From Winogradskyella eckloniae (GTDB lineage Bacteria; Bacteroidota; Bacteroidia; Flavobacteriales; Flavobacteriaceae): a stretch of 64,000 bases of DNA. A program made the translations under genes and the position numbers. Every line of letters begins with the position of its first letter. Positions within the stretch are counted from its first letter, which is position 1. The stretch lies in NCBI RefSeq assembly GCF_013249045.1, contig NZ_JABRWP010000002.1, positions 186,001 to 250,000 of the forward strand. The letters run 5' to 3'. Shown piece after piece: positions 18,835 through 27,168 of the stretch. The notes below the pieces were generated by a model. It ran no database searches and was not told where the DNA came from. It saw only the letters and a list, made by a program, of their open reading frames with translations.

Positions 18835-20406
18835 CTACTTGGAGATAGCTAGTTCATTACAGAACTTCACTAAATCGTCTATGTTATTTTTAAAACCATT
18901 AGCATTCACTTTTTCTATTAATTCTGGATGTCCTTCTGCAAGTTTTACTAGGTTTTGATTAAACCCAAATGCAAAAGAATTAGATAAGGTTGATGTGCCA
19001 TGATTACTGTCTGGAGATACAATTACGGGTTCCTCATTATTAAAGAGATATAAGTTTATTTTATCTGATTCTAACAAAACTTTACATAGTTTTTCTTGAG
19101 TTCCATTAACAGCTTCTTGGTTTAAGTTCGAGGATTTAAAATCAATGTTTTTATAACGTGTGCCATCGACTATTAAAATTTCTCTTAGTTCATTTGCGCT
19201 TCTTACTTCGGTACCAATTGGTGTGCCGTTATCTGCATATCTTACAGTATTTAATTTGTAGGCTATGTTTTTAATATCTTTTGTGTCCATATCAACTAAA
19301 GTGGTATCATTGGTTTTAGTGATTAAATAGACCTTTATTAATTCAAGATTTAAGGATGAAGATTCTTCTTCTGCTTCTTCTACAATAGGTTCTTCTATGA
19401 TATTGCTTAAATCTTCAGTCAATACTTCAAAGTGTCTTGTGTTAGATTGGTTAGCGTTAAACTTTGCTATTAAATCATCAGCGATACGTATAAAATATTT
19501 GCCATCCGATTTATCGTAGTCATTGTCAATTAATTTTTGAGCATATACTTTAGTTTCATTTGGCATGTCTAGATAGTAGTACATTTTAGCAATGTTATAA
19601 TAACTAGCATATCTCATTTTTACATCTTTCTTTTTAGAACCTGTGTATTTTGAAATTAAACTATTAAAGTAGTCTATAGTTGGCGCTAATTCATTTTTTA
19701 GTTGATCTATGGGTTCGTTAGATTTCATTTTAGAAAAAGCGACTTTCATGGCTTCAAAAGCATCCATATGTTTATTGTATTCTGGGTGTTTTTTTTTGCC
19801 TAAAATCCAAAAATGGTCACTTTTCGCATTCAAAGGTTGATAGCCATAAATGTTGTTGAGTTGCCCATTGATATCATGTATAATTTGTTGTTGATGGTCT
19901 GAAGAATGACGCTTTCTAATAGTATTACGGTTGTTGTTATAATAATCTTCTGCGGCTTTATAAGAATTGAATTTTTTACTTTTATAGTTTTCTTTTTCTG
20001 AAAATTCATTCTCATAATCATTGCTCATATTTTCAGAATTACTAACCGCAACTCTTGCAGATGAAGTATAAGTAACATGTATTCTGTAAGAATAGGTTGT
20101 AGAGATCACATTACCATCGTCATCTTTTTTTTCGTGTTTGGTCTTTTTTATTTCTACTTCTCCAACATTTGTACCATGAAATCTGTAGTTAATATCTAAA
20201 GTTCCATTTTCTCTAACTCTAGAAAATCCAGATAAAGAAATGGCTCTTTTATTTGTGGAAAAGGTTCTATTAATATCATTTAAAACAGGGTCAGTAGGTA
20301 GCTTAACATAAGATACTGTAAAGTATTCTCTGTCTAAATTTGCATTTTGACTAAAGGCAAAGGAAAAAGTGAATAATAGAACCAGGAGCGTAATTGTACT
20401 TTTCAT
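18835..20406 (-). CDS. Exported protein of unknown function
   Basis: A 523-residue protein not recognised. It has a signal peptide (hydrophobic run, cleavage after about FAFSQ), so it is exported. The middle region (about 190-310) is helical and may contain TPR-like repeats (ASYYNIAKMYYYLDMPNETKVYA). A low-complexity acidic patch (EEPIVEEAEEESSS) lies near 345 and the C-terminal third is of mixed structure. It is transcribed alone, converging on the hydrolase pair. Confidence 0.6.
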   Translation of the reverse strand: MKSTITLLVLLFTFSFAFSQNANLDREYFTVSYVKLPTDPVLNDINRTFSTNKRAISLSGFSRVRENGTLDINYRFHGTNVGEVEIKKTKHEKKDDDGNVISTTYSYRIHVTYTSSARVAVSNSENMSNDYENEFSEKENYKSKKFNSYKAAEDYYNNNRNTIRKRHSSDHQQQIIHDINGQLNNIYGYQPLNAKSDHFWILGKKKHPEYNKHMDAFEAMKVAFSKMKSNEPIDQLKNELAPTIDYFNSLISKYTGSKKKDVKMRYASYYNIAKMYYYLDMPNETKVYAQKLIDNDYDKSDGKYFIRIADDLIAKFNANQSNTRHFEVLTEDLSNIIEEPIVEEAEEESSSLNLELIKVYLITKTNDTTLVDMDTKDIKNIAYKLNTVRYADNGTPIGTEVRSANELREILIVDGTRYKNIDFKSSNLNQEAVNGTQEKLCKVLLESDKINLYLFNNEEPVIVSPDSNHGTSTLSNSFAFGFNQNLVKLAEGHPELIEKVNANGFKNNIDDLVKFCNELAISK

Positions 20407-20623
20407 GAGTAAGATGTTGGTTATAAAATATATAACAAATATAAATATATTAGTAAAAGTTATGTTATCAATTTGAAGAGATACAACTAACTGATGTATC
20501 TACTACTATGTTTTAAAGATAAATTTAGTTGAGAAAGCTCATTTTTATAGGTTAATAAGTCTAGAAAATACATCTATAGTCAAATCCTATGTAGCCAGTG
20601 TAAGGTATGCCAATTATTTTGAC

Positions 20624-20631
20624 TAATTTTG
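20624..20631 (+). promoter_or_regulatory. Candidate trxA -7 element
   Basis: TAATTTTG matches TAnnTTTG, 60 bp before the trxA ATG, in a 284-bp gap between trxA and the divergent exported-protein gene. The rest of the gap shows nothing else clear. Confidence 0.45.
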
Positions 20632-20690
20632 TACCTCTATCGGAAGACTGATAGAAAAAAATAAAGTAGAATACAATAAAAATAAATATT

Positions 20691-21008
20691 ATGGCATTAG
20701 AAATAACAGATGCAAATTTTGACGAAACCGTATTAAAGAGTGATAAGCCAGTGATGGTTGATTTTTGGGCAGCATGGTGTGGACCATGTCGAATGGTTGG
20801 GCCTATCATTGACGAAATCAGTACAGAATACGAAGGTAAAGCTGTAGTTGGTAAGGTAGATGTTGATGCAAACCAAGAATTTGCGGCTAAGTATGGTGTG
20901 AGAAATATTCCTACAGTTTTGATTTTTCAAAATGGAGAAGTTGTAGGTCGCCAAGTTGGTGTTGCGCCAAAAACGGCATATTCAGACGCCATTGATGCGC
21001 TATTATAG
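20691..21008 (+). CDS. trxA: Thioredoxin
   Basis: A 105-residue thioredoxin with the redox-active WCGPC (Cys30, Cys33) and the cis-proline segment NIPTVLIF near residue 72. It is a cytoplasmic dithiol-disulfide reductant of normal length. A hairpin terminator follows the stop, so it is probably monocistronic. Confidence 0.95.
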   Translation: MALEITDANFDETVLKSDKPVMVDFWAAWCGPCRMVGPIIDEISTEYEGKAVVGKVDVDANQEFAAKYGVRNIPTVLIFQNGEVVGRQVGVAPKTAYSDAIDALL

Positions 21009-21043
21009 TCAGAAGATAAAATAAGTTTCTAAAAGAAATGATA

Positions 21044-21074
21044 AAAGGTTTGCCAATATGGTGAACCTTTTTTA
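21044..21074 (+). terminator. Rho-independent terminator after trxA
   Basis: Stem AAAGGTTTGCC (21044-21054) with GGTGAACCTTT (21060-21070), 5-base loop, two G-U pairs, then a T run. It lies just before the DUF58 gene. Confidence 0.75.
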
Positions 21075-21087
21075 GTTTCGGTAACTG

Positions 21088-22017
21088 ATGGATTTACAAA
21101 AAGAACTTAATCAAACCGGCAGTTTTAAGAACCTCGGATTATTGGCCAAACAGGTAGTGGAAGGCTTTATTGCCGGAATGCATAAAAGTCCATTTCATGG
21201 ATTTTCTGCAGAGTTTGCGGAGCATAAGGTGTATAATCCTGGCGAAAGCACAAAACACATTGATTGGAAATTGTATGCCAGAACTGATCGTTTGTATACT
21301 AAGCGGTATGATGATGAAACCAATTTGCGTTGTCATATTATTTTAGACAATAGTCGATCTATGCATTATCCAGTAAAAACCAATGTCACACTAAATGATT
21401 TAAATAAAATAGCGTTTTCAGCCTTAGCAAGTGCCTCATTAATGCATATATTAAAAAAGCAACGCGATGCTGTTGGACTAAGTATATATAGTGATCAGTA
21501 TGACTTTTATGCTCCAGAGAAAGGAAGTGAAAGGCACCATCAAATGCTGTTAACTAAATTAAGTGAAGCAGTAAGTTCTAACGCAGCAACTAAGTCTACA
21601 GAAACGTATAAGTATTTACATCAGATTGCGGAGAAAATTCATCGTAGATCATTAATTTTTGTGTTTACAGATATGTTTCAAACTTCGGAAGACGATGAAA
21701 AACTTTTTGAAGCCTTAAGGCATTTAAAACATAATAAACATGAAGTTGTATTGTTTCATGTTATAGATAAAGACAGAGAAGAAGCATTTAATTTTGATAA
21801 TAGACCAAAGCGATTTATAGATGTAGAAACAGGTGATTATATAAACTTATATGCAGATAATGTAAAAATAAATTACGAAAAAGCAGTAAAGGCCTACTTT
21901 AATGACCTAAAATTAAAGTGTGGACAATATAGAATTAAGTATGTTGAGGCTGATATAAATGCTGGTTTTAATAGTGTATTAACCACCTACATGATAGAAC
22001 GGCAAAAATTTGTTTAG
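21088..22017 (+). CDS. DUF58 domain protein (von Willebrand A-like)
   Basis: A 309-residue protein of the DUF58 family. GFSAEFAEHKVYNPGESTKHIDW near residue 33 leads into the conserved KLYARTDRLYTKRY segment, and LDNSRSM near residue 90 is a degenerate MIDAS (DxSxS) metal site. DUF58 proteins usually sit with MoxR ATPases and BatA/BatB; here those partners are absent. Confidence 0.85.
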   Translation: MDLQKELNQTGSFKNLGLLAKQVVEGFIAGMHKSPFHGFSAEFAEHKVYNPGESTKHIDWKLYARTDRLYTKRYDDETNLRCHIILDNSRSMHYPVKTNVTLNDLNKIAFSALASASLMHILKKQRDAVGLSIYSDQYDFYAPEKGSERHHQMLLTKLSEAVSSNAATKSTETYKYLHQIAEKIHRRSLIFVFTDMFQTSEDDEKLFEALRHLKHNKHEVVLFHVIDKDREEAFNFDNRPKRFIDVETGDYINLYADNVKINYEKAVKAYFNDLKLKCGQYRIKYVEADINAGFNSVLTTYMIERQKFV

Positions 22018-22044
22018 ATAATTATTTATTTTTTTTGTTTTTTG

Positions 22045-22075
22045 TTTGTCAAATTAAAAATGCGATGTATATTTG
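22045..22075 (+). promoter_or_regulatory. tRNA-Asp promoter
   Basis: TTTG at 22045-22048, a 19-bp spacer, then TATATTTG at 22068-22075: a full match to the Bacteroidota -33/-7 consensus, 18 bp before the tRNA. It is the clearest housekeeping promoter in the window. Confidence 0.8.
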
Positions 22076-22093
22076 CCATCGCAATTAAGCAAC

Positions 22094-22167
22094 GGTCTGG
22101 TAGTTCAGTTGGTTAGAATGTCGCCCTGTCACGGCGAAGGTCGCGGGTTCGAGTCCCGTCCAGACCG
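22094..22167 (+). tRNA. tRNA-Asp (anticodon GTC)
   Basis: A 74-base cloverleaf. The acceptor stem GGTCTGG pairs with CCAGACC, the anticodon stem is TCGCC/GGCGA around loop CTGTCAC with anticodon GTC, and the T arm GCGGGTTCGAGTCCCGT is standard. The discriminator base is G. CCA is not encoded. A promoter lies upstream and a terminator downstream. Confidence 0.97.
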
Positions 22168-22180
22168 CAAAAATTGCAAG

Positions 22181-22208
22181 AAGCTTCAAGAAATTGAAGC
22201 TTTTTTTT
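22181..22208 (+). terminator. Rho-independent terminator after tRNA-Asp
   Basis: Nine-base perfect stem (22181-22189 with 22194-22202), GAAA loop, T run to 22208. Confidence 0.88.
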
Positions 22209-22698
22209 AGCAATGTAAAGACGTTGTGTTGTCTCAGAGAAATCTGAGAAGTAGTTTACCATAGTAATTTGGTATTCCAATGAGAAGCTTTCCTTTTTTC
22301 TGAATAAGAAAATCGGGATGCTTTTTTGTTTTTAGGTACCTTCAATTTAAGTTTTGTGCGCAAACAATAGCTTATATATTTTTTTAATTTTTTTTGATAA
22401 TATTAAGTTGTTGAATGTCAGTTTGTTTTGTGTATATCGCATGAAAAATTTACTATATGTTTATCAAAATATGTGACTCTTCTTACAAAGTAGTGTCTTA
22501 TAAGTGCTATTAATCATTAGGGAAATTGGATTACAAGAAATTGTAGTCCTTTTTTATTTTATAAAAAAAAATTATATAGCATCATTAAATTAGCATAATC
22601 ATCATATTTGTAGCGATTTAGGTTAATTTTATATTGTTTTTAATCGGTAAAAAAACGCTCTTTATCGGTGTTAAATTAGGAAAATATAAAAAAATGCT
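22209..22698 (+). other. Gene-poor stretch with hairpins
   Basis: No coding region is seen. It holds a 7-bp perfect hairpin with GAAA loop (22232-22249), a degenerate AAGC...GC-T-run terminator remnant at about 22281-22328, and a good terminator-like hairpin at 22528-22556 (9-bp stem with one G-U pair, GAAA loop, T run). A terminator with no visible gene before it may mean a small RNA or peptide between 22210 and 22527, but I can support no specific one. Confidence 0.4.
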
Positions 22699-22706
22699 TA
22701 TATTTG
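22699..22706 (+). promoter_or_regulatory. Candidate -7 element with a long leader
   Basis: TATATTTG matches TAnnTTTG and is 214 bp upstream of the small exported peptide gene. If used, the message has a leader of about 205 bases, long for a 58-codon gene and rich in pyrimidine blocks (22830-22860). Confidence 0.45.
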
Positions 22707-22920
22707 TACTCCTTCGTAAGACCTCAAATCGCTTATTTAGGAAATTTTTAATCCATTTTACTAGTTAGACCAATCGTCTAGAAAACATCCCTCGTTTTTA
22801 ATTTAGTATCGTTTTAGTGTTTTAACTAAAACCGTTAATAGTCCATTCCCTTCCCTCATTGTATCGCTTTGCGTTACACATTATAGTATTGATTAAACTT
22901 TAACCCTAAATTAAATATTT

Positions 22921-23097
22921 ATGAAAACCCTAAAAATTGTTTTTGCTGTAGCAGCCGTGTCATTATTAACTGTATCTGGAGTACAATCAGAGAATGTAGT
23001 TACAACAACTGCTGAAAACCAAGACATTAAGCAACCTACAAAAATTGAATTAATCGCACACGTAAAAACTAAAATAAAGAAACCAACTCATAGTTAA
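22921..23097 (+). CDS. Small exported peptide, unknown function
   Basis: A 58-codon gene. The peptide starts MKTLKIVFAVAAVSLLTVSG, a good signal sequence, with likely cleavage near VQS-E (residues 21-24). The mature part is about 35 residues, Thr/Gln-rich and then basic (AHVKTKIKKPTHS). Support comes from the signal sequence, an AT-rich leader ending AAATATTT before the ATG, and a terminator 24 bp after the stop. It precedes a two-component system that could be functionally linked, but this is only proximity. Confidence 0.6.
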   Translation: MKTLKIVFAVAAVSLLTVSGVQSENVVTTTAENQDIKQPTKIELIAHVKTKIKKPTHS

Positions 23098-23120
23098 TTA
23101 TAAAGATATTAAATCGATTA

Positions 23121-23155
23121 AAAGGTCCTTATCATTATGATGAGGACTTTTTTTG
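23121..23155 (+). terminator. Rho-independent terminator after the small peptide gene
   Basis: Stem of up to 14 pairs with two G-U pairs around loop TTA (23135-23137), followed by a T run. It supports a real short transcript at 22713-23150. Confidence 0.8.
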
Positions 23156-23197
23156 TTTGTTATTTTTAGTTTAGCGTAAAAAGAGAAGATTTTATTT

Positions 23198-23205
23198 TAA
23201 CTTTG
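23198..23205 (+). promoter_or_regulatory. Candidate -7 element of the TPR kinase operon
   Basis: TAACTTTG fits TAnnTTTG and lies 24 bp before the TTG start at 23229, which supports that start over later ATG codons. Confidence 0.5.
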
Positions 23206-23228
23206 AGAGACATATTAAAATCTAAATA

Positions 23229-25265
23229 TTGAGATTAAGTGTATTAATGATTCTACAATTGGTGTTTTTCGTTACTTTGGGTAGCGCTCAAACAACAGCT
23301 AAAAAAACGTTATCAGATAGTGTTTTTGAATTGATAAGAAATTCCAAAAACGAAAATATTTCCGAAGAAGATAGGTTTGCTTTTGCGAAAAGTGCTAATG
23401 CGCTTGCAAAGAAAGTTAATGAAGATTCACTTGCGTTAATAACAAATAAAAATTTGCTTGGTTTCTATTTTGACAACGAACCAATGGCGTATATTCAAAC
23501 GAACCAAAGGATTGTTAAGCTATCTAAAACTTTAAAAGATTCTCTTTCTCTAGGCAACGCAAATTATGCACTTGGCTATTCCTACCATGTAAAGCAATTA
23601 AATGATAGTGCCTATTATTACTATTCTAATGCAGTTAAAATTTTTGCTGGCTTGAGTAATATGAAACAACTTTCTTATAGTTTAGGTAGTTTGTCTGCGT
23701 TACAGTTTGAAAGTAAAGATTATTATGGTGCCGAGGAAAATACAGTTAGAGCTATTAAAGCCTTAGATGATGTAGAAGAAACCAATGATATTCTAGATCA
23801 AAAATGGATCTTAAAAACGAATTTAGGAAGCATTGCAGGCTCCTTAAATAATTATGATAAATCTTTAGAATATCATGAGGATGCTGTAGAGATAGCAAAT
23901 CGCATGGATGAGGATTTTAACAATGGTCTTTATAGTCTAAATAACATTGCATTTGTTAAAAGAGAGCAAGGGCATTATAATGAAGCGAAGGAAATATTTG
24001 CCAACGTTTTAGAAAGCAAAAATTTACAGCAAGAAGACCCTTCATTTTATGCACTAATACTCGAGAATTTAGCATTTACAATGTACTTAACTGGGACTTA
24101 TAATAAAGACAATGTCATTGCACTTTTTGATAAATCTATTAAAATAAGTGATAGTATTAATGATAGAATTACAAAAACTGGCGCTGTTGTTAGTATGTCA
24201 AAATTTTATGAAGGTATTGGAAATACTGATAAGGCAAAACTATATGCGAAGGAAGCTTACGATTTAGCAAAAGAAACAGTGTCTAATGAAATTTATTTAG
24301 AGTCAATGACCATTCTTTCTAAGTTAAACGAAGGAGAGGAAGGGAAACATTATCTATACGAGTATATAAATGTTAGTGATAGTCTATTGCAAGTAGAACG
24401 AAACGTAAGAAATAAATTTGCAAGAATTGAGCTAGAAACAGATCAGTTAGAAGCAGAAAACGAGCAAATTTCAAAAAAAAATGTATATCTCATCTTTATC
24501 TCCTTTGGTTTATTCATTACGGCCATTTTAACGTACCTATTTATTTCTCAGCGTGCTAAAAATAGAAAGTTAAAACTGATTCAAGTGCAGCAAAAGGCCA
24601 ATGAAGATATCTATAATTTAATGTTGGTGCAACAAGATAAGGTAGACGAAGCTAGAGCTAAAGAAAAAATTAGAGTATCTGAAGAACTTCACGATGGTGT
24701 TTTAGGACGACTTTTTGGCGTTCGGTTGAGCCTAGACAGCATTAACTTTAATGAAGGTAAAGATGCTATGATGACGCGTGCAAAATACATAAGTCAATTA
24801 CAAGACATTGAGCAAGACATTAGAAAGATATCTCACGATTTAAGCGTCGATTTTGAATCTGGCTCTAGTTTTATAGATATTGTTACAGAACTTATTGATA
24901 CCCAAACACAAGCGTATGGATTAGAACACGAGTTTAATTATGCAGAAACAATTAATTGGGATTTGGTACCTAATAAAACTAAAATAGATATCTACAGAAT
25001 TATACAAGAATCCATGCAAAACATCTATAAACACGCTAATGCAAAAACTATTAAAATTAGTATTTCATTAGAAAAAGCATTAATTTGCTTGTGCATTATT
25101 GATGATGGCGAAGGGTTTGATACCACAAAAAGTAAAAAAGGCATTGGATTGAAAAACATGAGGTCTCGTGTAGAAGATTTAGATGGCGAAATTACATGGA
25201 CGTCACAATCTGGTAATGGAACAGAAGTTAATGTTAAGATTCCCTATACAAATCAATCAACTTAA
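23229..25265 (+). CDS. TPR sensor histidine kinase (NarL-type HisKA_3)
   Basis: A 678-residue kinase: signal peptide (1-20), periplasmic tetratricopeptide repeats (about 90-350), a short coiled segment, one membrane helix (about 418-438), a HisKA_3 phosphoacceptor region with His488 (EELHDGVLGRLFG) and an HATPase_c domain with DDGEGFD and GIGLKNM. A TTG start gives the full signal peptide. It is 3 bp from the response regulator gene, a standard pair. The signal sensed is unknown. Confidence 0.9.
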   Translation: MRLSVLMILQLVFFVTLGSAQTTAKKTLSDSVFELIRNSKNENISEEDRFAFAKSANALAKKVNEDSLALITNKNLLGFYFDNEPMAYIQTNQRIVKLSKTLKDSLSLGNANYALGYSYHVKQLNDSAYYYYSNAVKIFAGLSNMKQLSYSLGSLSALQFESKDYYGAEENTVRAIKALDDVEETNDILDQKWILKTNLGSIAGSLNNYDKSLEYHEDAVEIANRMDEDFNNGLYSLNNIAFVKREQGHYNEAKEIFANVLESKNLQQEDPSFYALILENLAFTMYLTGTYNKDNVIALFDKSIKISDSINDRITKTGAVVSMSKFYEGIGNTDKAKLYAKEAYDLAKETVSNEIYLESMTILSKLNEGEEGKHYLYEYINVSDSLLQVERNVRNKFARIELETDQLEAENEQISKKNVYLIFISFGLFITAILTYLFISQRAKNRKLKLIQVQQKANEDIYNLMLVQQDKVDEARAKEKIRVSEELHDGVLGRLFGVRLSLDSINFNEGKDAMMTRAKYISQLQDIEQDIRKISHDLSVDFESGSSFIDIVTELIDTQTQAYGLEHEFNYAETINWDLVPNKTKIDIYRIIQESMQNIYKHANAKTIKISISLEKALICLCIIDDGEGFDTTKSKKGIGLKNMRSRVEDLDGEITWTSQSGNGTEVNVKIPYTNQST

Positions 25266-25268
25266 AAC

Positions 25269-25937
25269 ATGAATCACATCAGCATTTTAATGGTAGACGA
25301 TCACCCAATAATAATTGAGGGCTATCAAAATGTACTAATGGCAACTAAAAAGGAGGATCAAGAACTCCATATAGACACAGCAAATAATTGCGACGAAGCA
25401 GTTGCTATGATAGAACGAGCTTCAAAAAAATACCCTTATAACATCTGCTTTTTTGATATTAGTTTACCAGGATCTAAGGATGGGAAATACGCATCTGGTG
25501 AAGATTTAGCATTATTGGCAAAAGAATTAATGCCTAGAGCAAAAATTGTAATTCTAACGATGTTTAATGAAACGTTTAGAATTCATAATATTATAAAAGA
25601 AATAGATCCTGATGGGTTTTTAATTAAAAGTGATTTGACCTCAATGGAGTTAGCCGATGGTTTTCAGCAAATATTAAAATCGCCTCCTTATTACAGTTCT
25701 ACCGTTAATAATTACCTTAAGAAAACAATTTCTAGTGATATTTATGTAGATGATATTAACCGAAAAATTTTGCATTTATTATCTCAAGGTGTAAAGACAA
25801 TTAACCTAAGTGAGTATATTGGTATTTCTAAAAGTGCCATTGAAAAGCGCAAAAAACACCTCAAATTATTGTTTGCAATAGAAGATGGTAAGGACGAATC
25901 TTTGTTAAAAGAAGCGCGAGAAATGGGTTATTTGTAA
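25269..25937 (+). CDS. Response regulator with C-terminal HTH
   Basis: A 222-residue regulator. The receiver domain has Asp10/Asp11 and the phosphoacceptor Asp63 (FFDISLPG); note the SKDGKYASGED insertion just after. The C-terminal part (about 155-222) has a helix-turn-helix (KTINLSEYIGISKSAIEKRKKHL) resembling LuxR/NarL types. It is the partner of the kinase 3 bp upstream. Confidence 0.88.
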   Translation: MNHISILMVDDHPIIIEGYQNVLMATKKEDQELHIDTANNCDEAVAMIERASKKYPYNICFFDISLPGSKDGKYASGEDLALLAKELMPRAKIVILTMFNETFRIHNIIKEIDPDGFLIKSDLTSMELADGFQQILKSPPYYSSTVNNYLKKTISSDIYVDDINRKILHLLSQGVKTINLSEYIGISKSAIEKRKKHLKLLFAIEDGKDESLLKEAREMGYL

Positions 25938-25998
25938 TAAATACGCTATTTCTGAGTAAAAAAAACAAGCTTCAAAGTACCGTAAAATAAGGAAAGTA

Positions 25999-26037
25999 CG
26001 GTTTTACCACAGCAAGTGTGCGGTTTTACCACAGCAA
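25999..26037 (+). repeat. Two direct copies of a 17-bp sequence
   Basis: CGGTTTTACCACAGCAA occurs at 25999-26015 and, exactly, at 26021-26037, a 22-bp period or about two helical turns on one DNA face. It follows the response regulator stop and precedes the terminator. It looks like a tandem protein-binding site; the TTTTACC core also occurs in the LytTR-like sites near 40 kb. No gene is clearly served. Confidence 0.5.
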
Positions 26038-26126
26038 AAAAAGATTCTACTTACATATATTTACCGCATCAACAAGAATTAATTGATCCCTCATTAAGTA
26101 TTTGTTGAATTAATAGCAAGAAGATT

Positions 26127-26160
26127 AAACCTAGTTACAGCAATGTAATTAGGTTTTTTT
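26127..26160 (+). terminator. Rho-independent terminator after the response regulator
   Basis: Thirteen-pair stem with one G-U pair (26127-26139 with 26144-26156), GCAA loop, T run to 26160. It ends the kinase/regulator transcript, about 190 bp after the stop. Confidence 0.78.
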
Positions 26161-26186
26161 CTTTTACACGTTTTGTGCCTCTTTGG

Positions 26187-26684
26187 TTAATACCATGCCG
26201 CATTATGTTGCGAAAGTTTTACAATAAAAAATCCTAAGTAAACGATAGCGACAATAAATTTCATAAATGTTGAAGCAATAAAGCCTAGAAAAGAACCAAA
26301 AGCAGCTCTAAGTGCTTTGTCTATATCGTTTCTATGAATCATTTCTCCAATAAGAGCACCAAAAAAAGGGCCAATGATTATACCAAAGGGTATTGGCGAA
26401 AACAGGCCAACAATTAAGCCAAGCGTTGTGCCAATCATTCCGGCTTTACTACCACCAAAACGTTTGGTGCCTATGGCAGGAATGATATAGTCTAAAACAT
26501 ATATAAATATGGCAAAGATGAGCGTAGCGATTAAAAACGTATCGCTCATGTCTACACCGTCAGTAAAATGTAATACTAGTAGACCAGCCCAACTCGTTAG
26601 TGGTCCAGGTAAAATGGGTAAAAAACTACCAACTATACCTAAGACGATTAAAATAAGTGATACGAGCACTAAAAATATTTCCAT
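26187..26684 (-). CDS. DUF456 membrane protein
   Basis: A 165-residue protein, almost all membrane helices, matching the DUF456 family: SFLPILPGPLTSWAGLLVLH near residue 20 and the Gly-rich FFGALIGEMI segment near 128. Its function is not established. It is transcribed alone, away from the BlaI gene. Confidence 0.85.
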   Translation of the reverse strand: MEIFLVLVSLILIVLGIVGSFLPILPGPLTSWAGLLVLHFTDGVDMSDTFLIATLIFAIFIYVLDYIIPAIGTKRFGGSKAGMIGTTLGLIVGLFSPIPFGIIIGPFFGALIGEMIHRNDIDKALRAAFGSFLGFIASTFMKFIVAIVYLGFFIVKLSQHNAAWY

Positions 26685-26732
26685 ATAATGTATTAATTAA
26701 ATTCATTTATATGACGCAAAAAGTAGACCAAA

Positions 26733-26786
26733 GTTACAATTTTGTAACTAAGAAATTAGTTTAAACTAAATTTTTAGTTATATTTG
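26733..26786 (+). promoter_or_regulatory. BlaI promoter with two palindromic operators
   Basis: TTAGTTTAAACTAA (26756-26769) is a perfect 14-bp palindrome and GTTACAATTTTGTAAC (26733-26748) a perfect 16-bp palindrome; TATATTTG (26779-26786) is the -7 element. The first palindrome covers the expected -33 position, as for an autorepressed BlaI operon. Confidence 0.65.
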
Positions 26787-26806
26787 AAAAAGATAAAGAA
26801 CAAATT

Positions 26807-27166
26807 ATGAAGCAATTAACAAAAGCAGAAGAGGAAATTATGCAAATCTTATGGCAATTGCAAAAGGCCAATGTTAAAACTATTATTGAAAAATTACCCG
26901 AAACAAAACCAGCATATAATACGGTTTCTACAATAGTTAGGATTCTAGAAAGTAAAGGGTTTGTGGATTATGAAAAGCAAGGTAAAGGGCATGTGTATTT
27001 TCCAATAGTAGCTAAAGAATCCTATAGCAATCAATCTTTAAATAAATTAGTAGATAATTACTTTCAAGGCTCTTTTAAAAGTATGGTGTCATTTTTTGTA
27101 AAAAAGAACGATGTAGATGTAAAGGATATTGAAACATTATTAAATGAAATTAATAAAAACAAGTAA
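26807..27166 (+). CDS. BlaI/MecI/CopY family repressor
   Basis: A 119-residue winged-helix repressor. The N-terminal two thirds (LTKAEEEIMQILWQLQKANVKTI, then YNTVSTIVRILESKGFVDYE) is the DNA-binding domain; the C-terminal helices dimerise. Members are inactivated by proteolysis triggered by the M56 partner, whose gene starts 3 bp later. The palindromes in its promoter are its probable operators. Confidence 0.92.
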   Translation: MKQLTKAEEEIMQILWQLQKANVKTIIEKLPETKPAYNTVSTIVRILESKGFVDYEKQGKGHVYFPIVAKESYSNQSLNKLVDNYFQGSFKSMVSFFVKKNDVDVKDIETLLNEINKNK

Positions 27167-27168
27167 TT

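Noticed and set aside
22770-22778. CCAATCGTC, resembling a LytTR-like nonamer, in the leader of the small peptide gene
   Set aside because: No partner at 21 bp and no -7 element at 61-62 or 82-83 bp; probably chance.
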